Assembly: GCA_029593915.1 (NCBI GenBank)
Contig: CP046147.1
Span: 1,116,001-1,180,000, forward strand
DNA length: 64,000 nucleotides
Source: Candidatus Lucifugimonas marina
GTDB taxonomy: Bacteria; Chloroflexota; Dehalococcoidia; Lucifugimonadales; Lucifugimonadaceae
Direction: 5' to 3'
A program made the position numbers and the translations under genes. Shown in pieces: positions 26,954-35,980 of the stretch. Below the pieces are notes generated by a model. It made no database searches. It was given only the letters and a program-made list of their open reading frames with translations, and was not told where the DNA came from. How positions within the stretch are numbered: position 1 is the stretch's first letter; every line of letters starts with the position of its first letter.

Positions 26954-27945
26954 TGAGGATCGGAATGGGACTCAACAGCTCCACAAACAGAGAAGCTCTC
27001 CGCTTCATGGGTCAACTTGGCGTGCAAGACGTCGTTTTGAACACGCCTCCAGTGCCGGTACGAAACGGCATTTGGGAACTTCCTGATCTTGTCGGTCTGA
27101 AAAACGGAATCGACGAGTGGGGACTCAAGCTCACAGCCATCGAAAATACGCAGATCGACATGCGACATCACATGATCGCTGGCGGTCCTCGATTTGATGA
27201 GCAGCTTTCGAACATGCTCGAAACGATCAAGAATATTGGTCAGGCGGGCATCCCGATGTACACCATGAGCTGGCGATACCCACGGTTCTACCGCACAGGG
27301 CACGTCGATATCGGCTGGGGTGCGCTTGGAACCGCCTACGACGCTGCCGAAGAAAACTGGCCTAGCGTTATCGATTGGGATCTTTCGCTCGATAAGGCAT
27401 GGGAATGTCTTGAGACATGGGTGAAGGAAGCCACGCCGGTTGCTGAAAAGTACGGGGTGAAGCTTGGACTGCACCCGGTCGATCCGCCAATGCCAGAGGT
27501 CGGCGGGGTTCCGCAGCTGTTGCACAACTTCGAGGGATACAAGCGATTGATCGACATCGTCGATTCGCCTTACAACTCGATTCTGCTGTGTCAGGGATCG
27601 TTCTCGCAGATGGCGGGTGCCGATCAGGACAACGGCGAGAGTATCTACGACATGATCGAGTACTTTGTGAAGCGTGAACGGGTTCTCTACGTTCACTTCC
27701 GCAACGTTGAAGGCACGGTTCCAAAGTTCCACGAAACTTTCGTGAACAAGGGGCACGTCGACATGTACAAGGCGATGCGAATCTACGCTGAGAACGGTTT
27801 CAACGGCTTCTTCATGGACGACCACGTTCCGATGACCAAGGGCGACACCGCCTGGGGACACCGTGCGAAGGCATACGCAAACGGCTACATCCAATCGCTA
27901 ATCGAGACGGTTACTGACGAGAGTCTGTACGGGTTGCACAAGTAG
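26953..27945 (+). CDS. UxuA-like mannonate dehydratase family protein (paralogue 3)
   Basis: A 330-residue UxuA-family protein. Metal ligands are His in GLHPVDPP, Cys in LLCQGSF, His in YVHFRNV and Asp in FMDDHVP. It begins MRIGMGLNSSTNRE, the same layout as paralogue 1 (MRAGLGQIQQPS), and both share a NTPPxPVxNG motif near residue 30, so these two are the closest pair. The TAATG overlap with paralogue 2 shows cotranslation. A composite palindromic repeat follows the stop, before the enolase-superfamily gene. Each of the three copies likely handles a different sugar acid. Confidence 0.85.
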   Translation: MRIGMGLNSSTNREALRFMGQLGVQDVVLNTPPVPVRNGIWELPDLVGLKNGIDEWGLKLTAIENTQIDMRHHMIAGGPRFDEQLSNMLETIKNIGQAGIPMYTMSWRYPRFYRTGHVDIGWGALGTAYDAAEENWPSVIDWDLSLDKAWECLETWVKEATPVAEKYGVKLGLHPVDPPMPEVGGVPQLLHNFEGYKRLIDIVDSPYNSILLCQGSFSQMAGADQDNGESIYDMIEYFVKRERVLYVHFRNVEGTVPKFHETFVNKGHVDMYKAMRIYAENGFNGFFMDDHVPMTKGDTAWGHRAKAYANGYIQSLIETVTDESLYGLHK

Positions 27946-27963
27946 GAGAAGCGATCAATTACC

Positions 27964-28063
27964 CCCTCTCCCAGCGGGAGAGGGCTGGGGTGAGGGCGAA
28001 TCGTTGAACTCTCACAACAAAGTGATTCCACCCTCAACCTAACCTTCTCCCCCGGGAGAAGGG
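27964..28063. repeat. 100-bp composite element with CCCTCTCCC/GGGAGAGGG palindromic ends
   Basis: CCCTCTCCC-AGC-GGGAGAGGG (27964-27984) begins one arm and a related CCTTCTCCC/GGGAGAAGG palindrome (28043-28062) closes the other. The 39-bp arms are imperfect inverses of each other. It lies between a UxuA-like and an enolase-superfamily gene. Related copies occur at 54371, 55411 and 55720. Confidence 0.7.
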
Positions 28064-28081
28064 ACTGGATCTGGACTAAAG

Positions 28082-29224
28082 ATGAAAATTGAGAAGATTG
28101 AGACTTGGCTGGTTTCGAAGTGGCTGACCGTTCGGGTTACCTGCGACGATGGCACTTATGGTGTTGGTGAAGGGAATTTCTGGAGCTACGCCGATGCGAC
28201 TGAAGTCATTGCTCACCGGATAGAGGACGACATTCGCGGACTAGATCCGCGTGACGTCGACCGGATCTGGAATGTTGCCTATCGCAAATACTCGTTCCGG
28301 AGTCCGGCGATTACGGCAGTCCTTTCGGCAATCGACATGGCGCTTTGGGACATCAAGGGCAAACGGCTTGGTGCGCCAGTTTGGGATCTTCTCGGCGGAA
28401 AGGTTCGTGACAAAGTACGGGCGATTCCGCTGCTGGGCTCGTATGGCTATTCTGGTCCTCTCGATTCTCCTGAGAGTTTCGCCAAAGCAGCTCGCATGAC
28501 GAAGGACGATGGCTACACGGCTCTCAAGATGACGCCGTTCCCCGCCAATTGGGGCGAGCTTGCTCATGGTGATTTGATTCGACAGAACACAGCTATTGTC
28601 GAAGCGGTTCGTGAGGAAGTTGGCTGGGATTTCGACATTGGAATTGAGATTCATCGCAACATGTTCCCTGGATCTTCGGTCGTGTTTGCACAGCAGATTG
28701 AAAAATATTTGCCGTACTTCTACGAAGACCCGATTGCACCTGATTCTGTGATGTCGATGGGTGGAGTAGGCGACAAGGTCAACATTCCGTTGGCTGTCGG
28801 TGAACGGAACAACACACTTTGGGAATTCCGGGAATATTGCCAGCAGCCAGGAGTGAGTTTCCTGAAGCCGGATATTGGCCTCGCTGGCGGATTTACCCAC
28901 GTTTGCAAGATTGCAGCAGTTGCCGAGAGCTTCCATATCAAAATGGCTCCGCATCACTTCCTGGGGCCGATTGCCAACATGGCGAACACTCACATCGCCG
29001 CGGCAACTCCGAACTGGGATGTGAACGAATTTGCTCCTGAAGAAGGAACGTTCAAAGCGGATATCGTTTCGAGTCCTGTGAAGGTTATTGACGGCTACTT
29101 CATCCCTCCTGAGGAACCCGGACTCGGCATCGACATCAACGTTGAAGAGATGGAAAAGCATCCGTACGACGCTGGAACTGGCGAGTCTTCACGTCGTCCT
29201 GACGGCGGATTGGTGCTGGGATAA
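28082..29224 (+). CDS. enolase-superfamily sugar-acid dehydratase-like protein (galactonate/mannonate type)
   Basis: A 380-residue enolase-superfamily barrel of the acidic-x-His type seen in galactonate and mannonate dehydratases. The visible set is K149 (TALKM), E189 and H191 (IEIHRN), E215 (YEDP), E241 (GERNN), D264 (LKPDIG) and H291 (MAPHH). This is a full metal and acid-base site, so a sugar-acid dehydration to a 2-keto-3-deoxy acid is likely. The exact acid is unknown. The start ATG 28082 follows the composite repeat. It is probably cotranscribed with the SDR 5 bp later. Confidence 0.88.
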   Translation: MKIEKIETWLVSKWLTVRVTCDDGTYGVGEGNFWSYADATEVIAHRIEDDIRGLDPRDVDRIWNVAYRKYSFRSPAITAVLSAIDMALWDIKGKRLGAPVWDLLGGKVRDKVRAIPLLGSYGYSGPLDSPESFAKAARMTKDDGYTALKMTPFPANWGELAHGDLIRQNTAIVEAVREEVGWDFDIGIEIHRNMFPGSSVVFAQQIEKYLPYFYEDPIAPDSVMSMGGVGDKVNIPLAVGERNNTLWEFREYCQQPGVSFLKPDIGLAGGFTHVCKIAAVAESFHIKMAPHHFLGPIANMANTHIAAATPNWDVNEFAPEEGTFKADIVSSPVKVIDGYFIPPEEPGLGIDINVEEMEKHPYDAGTGESSRRPDGGLVLG

Positions 29225-29229
29225 GCGAC

Positions 29230-30030
29230 ATGGCAGCAACTGAACCGAACGGTCGTCTCAAGGGCAAAGTAGCGATCATCACCGGTGGCGGAGGTGCTAT
29301 GGGTGGCGCTCAAGCGCGTCTATTTGCTGCTGAAGGGTCGGCAGTCTGTGTTGCCGACAATCGCCTTGAGGCCGCCGAATCGGTCGCAGATGAGATCAAT
29401 AAGGCAGGCGGCAAGGCGATAGCAGTCGAACTTGATGTGCGTAGCTCGCTGGCTTGGGCGAATGTGGTGGCTCGAACTGAAGAAGAGCTCGGGAATGTCA
29501 GCTTGCTGTGTAACAACGCTGGGGCTAACTTCCGGGTTGGATTCGAAGAGCAAACCGATGAGCAGTTCGAGCTGATCATGGATGTTGGATTGAACGGTGC
29601 TTTCTACGGCATCAAAGCTGTCGTTCCTTCGATGCGAAAAGCTGGCATTGGTGTGATTTTGAATATGGGCTCGTTGGCTTCGATTCGCCCCGGCGGTGGA
29701 AGTCCCGCTTACGCAGCCCAAAAGATGGCGATGGTAGGTCTCACTCGCTCAGCCGCCGCCTCATTCGCTAAAGACAACATTCGTTGCGTGATCATCTCTC
29801 CGGGGCACGTAGACACTCCGTTCATTCGGGGAAATAACGAACACAGCCCGAACAGCTGGGCGACCAGCATCGATAATCCCGAGAACTTTGAGCGTCGGCT
29901 GAACAACACTCCGCTAGGTCGATTGCAGCAGCCAGAAGACATTGCGAACGCGTTTATGTTTGCAGCGACTGACGATGCAGCGATGATCACTGGATCGATG
30001 ATTACAGTCGATGGTGGAGCCGCACTCTAG
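29230..30030 (+). CDS. short-chain dehydrogenase/reductase
   Basis: A 266-residue classical SDR. It has a glycine-rich cofactor loop TGGGGAMGGAQ (residues 18-28), NNAGA for the central strand, a catalytic Ser in NMGSLAS and the YAAQK pair (Tyr and Lys). The first strand is followed by ADNRLEAAE, so NAD is favoured over NADP. It follows the enolase-superfamily gene by 5 bp and should be in the same operon. It likely oxidises or reduces the product or precursor of that enzyme; the substrate is not readable. Confidence 0.9.
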   Translation: MAATEPNGRLKGKVAIITGGGGAMGGAQARLFAAEGSAVCVADNRLEAAESVADEINKAGGKAIAVELDVRSSLAWANVVARTEEELGNVSLLCNNAGANFRVGFEEQTDEQFELIMDVGLNGAFYGIKAVVPSMRKAGIGVILNMGSLASIRPGGGSPAYAAQKMAMVGLTRSAAASFAKDNIRCVIISPGHVDTPFIRGNNEHSPNSWATSIDNPENFERRLNNTPLGRLQQPEDIANAFMFAATDDAAMITGSMITVDGGAAL

Positions 30031-30053
30031 GAGTGTTTTGCGAGGGCTAAAAA

Positions 30054-31793
30054 ATGGCTAGTTCATCCGGTGAGTATGACGTAATTGTCGAACGAAATCT
30101 TGAAGTCCCAATGCGGGACGGAACGATTCTTCGCGCCGATGTATGGCGACCCGATGCCGAGGGTAAATTCCCTGTACTTATTGAGCGCACGCCATACGAC
30201 AAGACTGGCTCTTCTGAGTCGAATTTGGGCGCTGGTGAATTCTACGGTTCTCACGGCTATGTCGTGCTCATCCAAGACGTGCGGGGACGCTTCGCTTCCG
30301 ACGGTGAGTTTTATCCATTTCGAGACGACGGGGACGGCGAAAATAAAGATGGTTACGACACCGTTGAATGGGCGGCTGAACAGTCATGGTCGAACGGTAA
30401 AATAGGAACCATCGGTGGTTCATATTCCGGCGCAACGCAGTATCGAATGCTCTCCACGCAGCCACCTCATTTGAAGGCACAGTTTTCACGCCAGTCGTCG
30501 GCTGATTACTACGATGAGTGGGTCTACAGAAGCGGTGCGTTTGAGCATGGGTTTAACGTTATGTGGACGCTTAAGCACACTGCCACGAACGCACGAAAAT
30601 TAGCTGCTACGGGTGCAGAAGACGCGACCGACAAAAGCGTGAATCAAGCCTCGGACGATTATCAAAAATGGCTTGAGCATTCTCCGATATCTCCATTGCC
30701 GCCGGTGGCTGAATTACACGATTGGTTTACCGACTGGATGAACCACCCAAATCACGACGATTTTTGGGAGGAATTCAGCAACGCTCGTTCGCACGATCGA
30801 GTGAACGTTCCGGTGCACCATTTCGGAAGTTGGTATGACTGTTTTCTGGCCGGAACTCTCAGAAATTTCTCTGGCATGAGTTCGAAGGCTGCAACCGCTG
30901 AAGCTCGGGAAGGTCAGAGAATAACGATCGGTCCGTGGGTACACAATCCGGGACCTGCCGACATGCGAGAGGCAGGCGATGTTGATTTCGGAGAGCAAGC
31001 GATTCTTGGTTGGTTCGAGACTCGATTGCGGTGGTTCGATCACTGGCTGAAGGGTATCGACAATGGGGTCGATACTGACAAGCCGGTGAAGCTGTTCGCC
31101 ATGGGTATCAACGAGTGGCGCGAGTTCGACGAATGGCCGCCAGCGGCAGTAAAAAACACACCGTTTTACCTTTCTGCTGGGACATCGGGGTCGGCAAAAT
31201 CATTGAACGATGGGGTGCTTTCTCTCGAAAAGCCAACGCTTTTCGGAGAAGTATTCGATGAGTACGATTCTGATCCCGAAAATCCGATCCGTTCGTTTGG
31301 TGGTGGACATCTCGGCGACAACAACGGCCCAAGAGATCAGCGCGGGTATGAAGATCGAATGCTGACCTATACGACTGAAATTCTCGAAGACGACCTCGAT
31401 GTGACTGGGCCCGTGAAGGCTGTTTTGCACGCTTCGACATCTGCGATGGATACCGACTGGGTTGTGAGAATCACCGACGTTCACCCAGATGGCACATCGA
31501 TGTTGGTGTGCGACGGAATTCTCCGCGGTAGATTCAAAGATTCATTCGAAAAGCCGGTAGCGCTGGTCCCTCACATGCCCACTGAATTCGAAGTAGACCT
31601 GTGGGCAACCAGCCATGTGTTCCAGAAGGGACATCGACTCCGTGTGGCAATCGCGAGCAGTAGCTTCCCGCGGTGGGATCGCAACTGGCAAACCGGAAAG
31701 AACAATGCTCTCGACTCGAGCGGGATCGTCGCTCATAACCGAATCTTCAGGGATGAAGTTCGTCCTTCTCACGTGATCTTGCCTCTGCTCTGA
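30054..31793 (+). CDS. CocE/NonD family (S15-like) hydrolase
   Basis: A 579-residue serine hydrolase. The N-terminal alpha/beta hydrolase domain (about residues 15-330) opens with MRDGTILRADVWRP, has the catalytic Ser in GGSYSGATQY (near residue 124) and His in TIGPWVHNPG. The C-terminal jelly-roll domain follows (ending in SHVILPLL), as in X-Pro dipeptidyl peptidases and cocaine esterase-like acyl hydrolases. No signal peptide is visible, so it is probably cytoplasmic. It sits 23 bp after the SDR as the last gene of this operon. Ester or amide cleavage is inferred from family; the substrate is unknown. Confidence 0.9.
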   Translation: MASSSGEYDVIVERNLEVPMRDGTILRADVWRPDAEGKFPVLIERTPYDKTGSSESNLGAGEFYGSHGYVVLIQDVRGRFASDGEFYPFRDDGDGENKDGYDTVEWAAEQSWSNGKIGTIGGSYSGATQYRMLSTQPPHLKAQFSRQSSADYYDEWVYRSGAFEHGFNVMWTLKHTATNARKLAATGAEDATDKSVNQASDDYQKWLEHSPISPLPPVAELHDWFTDWMNHPNHDDFWEEFSNARSHDRVNVPVHHFGSWYDCFLAGTLRNFSGMSSKAATAEAREGQRITIGPWVHNPGPADMREAGDVDFGEQAILGWFETRLRWFDHWLKGIDNGVDTDKPVKLFAMGINEWREFDEWPPAAVKNTPFYLSAGTSGSAKSLNDGVLSLEKPTLFGEVFDEYDSDPENPIRSFGGGHLGDNNGPRDQRGYEDRMLTYTTEILEDDLDVTGPVKAVLHASTSAMDTDWVVRITDVHPDGTSMLVCDGILRGRFKDSFEKPVALVPHMPTEFEVDLWATSHVFQKGHRLRVAIASSSFPRWDRNWQTGKNNALDSSGIVAHNRIFRDEVRPSHVILPLL

Positions 31794-31949
31794 TCACATC
31801 TGTCGTCCCGAACTGCCGTCAAGAACGAATTGAACTGAAATATTGCCCGGTTTGGCAGCGTACGCCTTATGTGTATGTGCGTATGCGCACACGAACTCGG
31901 TGTTCATCGCACACATGTTGTTTCTGGCAAATGCGGCTAATCTCAAATT

Positions 31950-34703
31950 ATGGGAACAGTTCTGGCGTTCAGCGCCGGTGGCCAAAACAGAACCAAACGA
32001 TTCAAAAATCTTCTGCTCGCAATTGCCATTGCCGTAGTTGTTTTTACCGCGCCTGCGGGAGATGCAAACACGATTTTTGCGTCACAGACTGGAACGCTAA
32101 ACGCTAACCCCAGCCATACCGATCTTGCTTCAGAGGTGACAGTCTCAGTTTTTGATCCAGATTTGAACGTCACGGTGCTTCGAGAGTTCGAGGCAACTGA
32201 CTCGACAGGAAATCTCTACGAACTTCCGACTGGCGCGGCAGGCGACAATGCAGTGTTCAAGCTCAGCAACTCATCAGTGGGCGATTTCGATGCCGATGGG
32301 ACGATTACCGCAGCCGATTTACAGCTCAGCACTCCCAAAGCAGCCGTGCTGTGGGTGAATAAAGACTCAGGCACGTTCCAGATCGTTTTGGCTCAGGCCG
32401 TTTCAGTTACTGAGAATTTCACTGTTACGTACCGTAGTGAACACAAAGATTCGACAACAGTGACTCTGCGTAGTCCTTCAGATCCGGCAGGGTTCACGCT
32501 TACTCTGACCGAGACTACTCCGACGTCTCACACGTTTGCCGCTACATTCAAGACTGGTGATGCGACCGCTACAACTGGTGCAACCGATTCCACTTCGACT
32601 ACTCGACCGGTGATCAAAGTGGTCGACGGCGATACTGTCACTCTTGAATATGCCGACGCCAGCCCTTCGAAGCTAATCAGCGAAGCAGTTGTGGTTGATG
32701 CGACGAAACCTTCTGTTTCGATCACTTCTCCTGTGCACAAAAGCTCTTCGAGTAATGCAACCGTTTGGGCAAGAGCAGTAGTGACAGACGCTGCATCCGG
32801 CGTTGATCTCAGCCAGATCAAATTCCACGTCGATGTGGATCGTGACGAAATATTCGACGAACCCGGTGAAACTATTTCAGCTTCAGTGGCAGATTCCGTT
32901 GCGATCAATCAAGGTTGGAACGCAGCTGTGTTGCTCCCTGCAATTGGCACGAATGGATTGGTCAATTGGTATGTAACTGCCACCGACAGAGCTTCCAATG
33001 TTGGTGTTTCCGATTCAGAGGCGACGGCAGGGCAGCAGTTCCACAAGTACACAGTCGATACATCACCTCCAGCGATTGAAGAGGTTGTTCTTGGCCAAGC
33101 GTGGGACCCTACCGCGAAGAAAACGGTGAACAACGCTCTCAACAGTGTGAAAGTAAAGTGGAACGAGCCGATCAAAGAGGCTTCAATCGACGCTTCGCGC
33201 TTCATCATTAAAGGTCAGTCTGCCGAGACGGCAACGCTTGTTACTGGCGTCACTGAGCTTGATGATATGACCGAGGTGACGAACTCGGTTTGGCTTACTT
33301 TTGAAGATATTCCGACCTCCCCTGAGAAGATTACGATCATGCCGGGTGCAGTTTCGGACATGACCGATTTTCAATCTGAACTGAAAGAATTAGTCCCGGT
33401 CGACAAATTGGGACCTCGATTGACGGTTTCAACAGATACGGCAATTACAAATGGCCTTCTGACAATCAAAGTGACAACCGTCGAAACGCTGACTTCAGAC
33501 CCGACAGTGACCATCAACGGCGTTACGTTCGGATCTGCACAGCCCGTAGATACAAATGAGTGGTCGATTGTTGTAGACGGAACAACGTTTACTGGTTCGG
33601 CTGCGGGTGATGGTGTTAAGAATGTTGAGGCAGCAGGATTTGATGCTGCGCTGAACATCGCTCGTGGTGGAGTCGGTGTAGATACTGCCAGCTATCCAAC
33701 AGGTGCAGTTCAGTTCCATTTGGATACTGTAATCAAGCCGCCTGTAGTTTTGCCGGGTGATCGAGAAATTGCGATAGTTCCAAATCCATTGATCACTGTG
33801 AGTTTTGCTGAGGAGATCGGTGAATACTCTGGCGACTCGCACGCGGGTGTGACAATCATTAGTGCAAAGCTCGACGGTGAAGATGTCACATCAGGATTCA
33901 CTGCGGAATCTGCAACGACGTGGTCGTATCGTCCTGCGTTCCTATCGAATGACGATCATATATTCGAAGTGATTGGTCGAGACGACGCTGGAAATACCCA
34001 CGGTGCGATCGTACGGTCGTTCAGTGTAAATGCTCCTGAGCCAACTGCGACTCCCGTTCCAACGGAAACTCCGACTCCGCTTCCGACTGTGGATATCACC
34101 CCTGTTGTGGAGGCCGCCCCGACTGAAATTCCAACCGATGCTGCTGATGTTGCACCTGCCGAACCTGAATCTGTTGATACTCCACAAGATTCCACTCCGG
34201 TCGAAGCGGCGCCTGTGCCAGAGGCTGTTGATCCTGAAACTGTAGAAGTTCCAGTCCCAGAAGTGGTTGAACCGGTAGTAGAACCAGAGGACCCCGCACC
34301 AGAAGATGCTGAGCCTGAAGCCGCTCCAAACCCCGAAGATTCTGAGGAGCCTGTTCCAGCGACCGACGATGGGGGCGATTCCGAGACTCCAGCTGATGAT
34401 GAATCTGCAGACGCAGCCTCAGAAGATGAAGAACCTGTCACTGAAGAGGATATTGCTGCGACAGTAGCAGCAATGCGTGCGGAGGATGAAGAGAATTTCC
34501 TTGATGAGGGCGAAGGTGACGGCGACGGATCGCTCGCGCCGGAACCTGCATTGACCGTATTCGGTTGCAACGTTCCAACGGGCGGGCCTGAAGAAGCCGT
34601 TGGCGCAGTGACTGCGGGTGCTGACTACCTGCTGGCTGCAGCTGGATTGTTCGGGCTCATAGTTGCGAGAGTTCGACCAAAGCGCCGCAAAGACGAAGAC
34701 TAA
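31950..34703 (+). CDS. large exported protein with Ig-like domains, acidic Pro/Glu stalk and C-terminal anchor
   Basis: A 917-residue surface or secreted protein. A signal peptide (about residues 1-45) leads into beta-rich domains. A dockerin-like Ca loop (GDFDADGTITAAD) lies near residues 110-122. Two bacterial Ig-like segments follow (about residues 265-400 and 400-500; TITSPVHKSS and VKWNEPIKEAS). Residues about 695-865 are almost pure Pro, Glu, Ala, Thr and Asp (a stalk). The C-terminal end has TVFGCN (Cys873), a Gly-rich stretch, a helix (about residues 885-908) and a basic tail (RPKRRKDED). That layout resembles C-terminal sorting signals. No enzyme motif is seen; adhesion, ion binding or S-layer roles are guesses. 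Confidence 0.85.
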   Translation: MGTVLAFSAGGQNRTKRFKNLLLAIAIAVVVFTAPAGDANTIFASQTGTLNANPSHTDLASEVTVSVFDPDLNVTVLREFEATDSTGNLYELPTGAAGDNAVFKLSNSSVGDFDADGTITAADLQLSTPKAAVLWVNKDSGTFQIVLAQAVSVTENFTVTYRSEHKDSTTVTLRSPSDPAGFTLTLTETTPTSHTFAATFKTGDATATTGATDSTSTTRPVIKVVDGDTVTLEYADASPSKLISEAVVVDATKPSVSITSPVHKSSSSNATVWARAVVTDAASGVDLSQIKFHVDVDRDEIFDEPGETISASVADSVAINQGWNAAVLLPAIGTNGLVNWYVTATDRASNVGVSDSEATAGQQFHKYTVDTSPPAIEEVVLGQAWDPTAKKTVNNALNSVKVKWNEPIKEASIDASRFIIKGQSAETATLVTGVTELDDMTEVTNSVWLTFEDIPTSPEKITIMPGAVSDMTDFQSELKELVPVDKLGPRLTVSTDTAITNGLLTIKVTTVETLTSDPTVTINGVTFGSAQPVDTNEWSIVVDGTTFTGSAAGDGVKNVEAAGFDAALNIARGGVGVDTASYPTGAVQFHLDTVIKPPVVLPGDREIAIVPNPLITVSFAEEIGEYSGDSHAGVTIISAKLDGEDVTSGFTAESATTWSYRPAFLSNDDHIFEVIGRDDAGNTHGAIVRSFSVNAPEPTATPVPTETPTPLPTVDITPVVEAAPTEIPTDAADVAPAEPESVDTPQDSTPVEAAPVPEAVDPETVEVPVPEVVEPVVEPEDPAPEDAEPEAAPNPEDSEEPVPATDDGGDSETPADDESADAASEDEEPVTEEDIAATVAAMRAEDEENFLDEGEGDGDGSLAPEPALTVFGCNVPTGGPEEAVGAVTAGADYLLAAAGLFGLIVARVRPKRRKDED

Positions 34704-34757
34704 CTTCCTTCATCTCACTACGGTGGTGTGGCGTGCTATTACGAATTCTGGAAAGAC

Positions 34758-35366
34758 CTAAATAAACGGTCCGCCGGGTCCCCAGTCATCGTTTCCTGTC
34801 AGGCGTTTCCTTAAGGCACGAAGTTGAAGCGGCATCTGGGCGTTCGATTCCCAGGTTTGATCGACCCCCTCTGCTTGAGGTTCACCCTTGATGATGATCT
34901 CGATCAGAATCGGGCCCGCACTGCTTAATATTTCCGGAAGTGCAGAATCTAGCGATTCGATGTCATCGAACTTGAACGCCGCGGCGTATCCGCACGCTTC
35001 TGCTGCCTTCGCGTATTCGACGTTTGGGCTGGGTAGAGGCTGACCGCCGGTTACTGAATAGATGCCGTTGTTGAAAACGAAGTGGTAGAGGTTTTTTGGC
35101 GCCATACCAGCGATAGTCGCAAGTGCGCCAAAGTTCATTAGAAGCGATCCATCAGCATCGAGACAGAACACCGAACGTTCGCTGTCACCCAACGCAATTC
35201 CGAGTGCGACCGAAGACGCTTTGGACATGCCATTTGCGATTCCGATGTCAAGATCAGGTTCTTGCGACACCTGATTCCAATATTTGGTTTGAGTCATGGT
35301 TGTGACTGCGACGGCGTCGCCACGTGATTCGTTCAAGACTCGGCAGGCGTCTGCGTAGGTAATCAT
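34758..35366 (-). CDS. TPP-dependent alpha-keto acid decarboxylase, beta subunit (ComE/phosphonopyruvate-decarboxylase-like)
   Basis: A 202-residue TPP-binding half of a split decarboxylase. The ThDP pyrophosphate motif reads LDADGSLLMN and continues to the metal Asn/Gly segment FNNGIYSVTGG. The family includes sulfopyruvate decarboxylase beta (ComE) and phosphonopyruvate decarboxylase C-terminal halves. Both need the paired Pyr domain, encoded immediately upstream with a TAATG overlap at 35366. An MFS gene lies upstream in the same direction, suggesting uptake or export of the substrate or product. Which keto acid is used is unknown. Confidence 0.83.
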   Translation of the reverse strand: MITYADACRVLNESRGDAVAVTTMTQTKYWNQVSQEPDLDIGIANGMSKASSVALGIALGDSERSVFCLDADGSLLMNFGALATIAGMAPKNLYHFVFNNGIYSVTGGQPLPSPNVEYAKAAEACGYAAAFKFDDIESLDSALPEILSSAGPILIEIIIKGEPQAEGVDQTWESNAQMPLQLRALRKRLTGNDDWGPGGPFI

Positions 35367-35920
35367 TATTCGCCCCCCAATTCTTCAGAAGATTCTTTGG
35401 CGTATTCGGTGCCTATGGCTACGGCAAAGGGCTGATTTGTTTTTGCCGCACGTTCAAAAGCGACTGGTACTCGATCTAGGTCGTCGTCTGATTCGACGAC
35501 GAAGTAATCGACGCGCCACATGTGCAAAAACGGCTCAAGGTATTTTGCGGCTGTGTCGGGCGTGTCGCCCATCCGGTTGTGACCTCTGTAGCCGATGAAC
35601 ATAACCAACGGCAGACCTATTCCAAGTGCGAGTCCGCGTAACGCATCGCCTGCTTCGTAAAGTCCGGCGTTTTGGATCGAAACGACCGGGTTTTGCCCGG
35701 CTACAAATAATCCCGCCGCTACGGGGATCGCTTCGCCTTCTCGCGAGACAGGAACAAGCGTGATCGATGGTTCTGCCATCAATGCTTTGTACATATGAGC
35801 TGTCTCTGAGTCGGGGAGGGTGACGTAGTGTGATACGCCGAGTTCAACGAGTTGTGCGACTACGTTTTTGGGATGTAAGACGCCGTTTATCAAGCTAGTT
35901 ACCGTTGCCTTGTGCTGCAA
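35366..35920 (-). CDS. TPP-dependent alpha-keto acid decarboxylase, alpha (Pyr-domain) subunit (ComD-like)
   Basis: A 184-residue Pyr-domain subunit. It carries the catalytic Glu in VSREGEAIPVAAG (activates the TPP N1') and the GYRGHNRMGDTPD segment characteristic of sulfopyruvate/phosphonopyruvate decarboxylases. The start is a TTG at 35920 without a clear ribosome binding site. It partners with the C-terminal TPP subunit encoded next, sharing one base. The separate two-subunit form is typical of ComD/ComE rather than the single-chain phosphonopyruvate enzyme. The gene order MFS carrier, alpha, beta points to transport-linked keto-acid metabolism. Confidence 0.83.
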   Translation of the reverse strand: MQHKATVTSLINGVLHPKNVVAQLVELGVSHYVTLPDSETAHMYKALMAEPSITLVPVSREGEAIPVAAGLFVAGQNPVVSIQNAGLYEAGDALRGLALGIGLPLVMFIGYRGHNRMGDTPDTAAKYLEPFLHMWRVDYFVVESDDDLDRVPVAFERAAKTNQPFAVAIGTEYAKESSEELGGE

Positions 35921-35980
35921 TTGAGATACGCAGGGCGAGAGTAGCTTGCGAGATTGGAAACCGCAATACTCAGTGAGGAA

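Noticed and set aside
26950-27894. Long minus-strand frame (314 codons)
   Set aside because: It lies opposite UxuA-like paralogue 3, which carries all the conserved motifs.
28241-29161. Long minus-strand frame (306 codons)
   Set aside because: Antisense of an enolase-superfamily gene with a complete active site; no independent ribosome binding site.
31873-31890. TGTGCG/CGCACA hairpin upstream of the exported protein
   Set aside because: Six-base stem in a GT-rich stretch, no U-tract, and no second copy; could be chance.
33956-34570. 204-codon Ser/Gly-rich minus-strand frame
   Set aside because: It is the antisense of the low-complexity Pro/Glu stalk of the exported protein.
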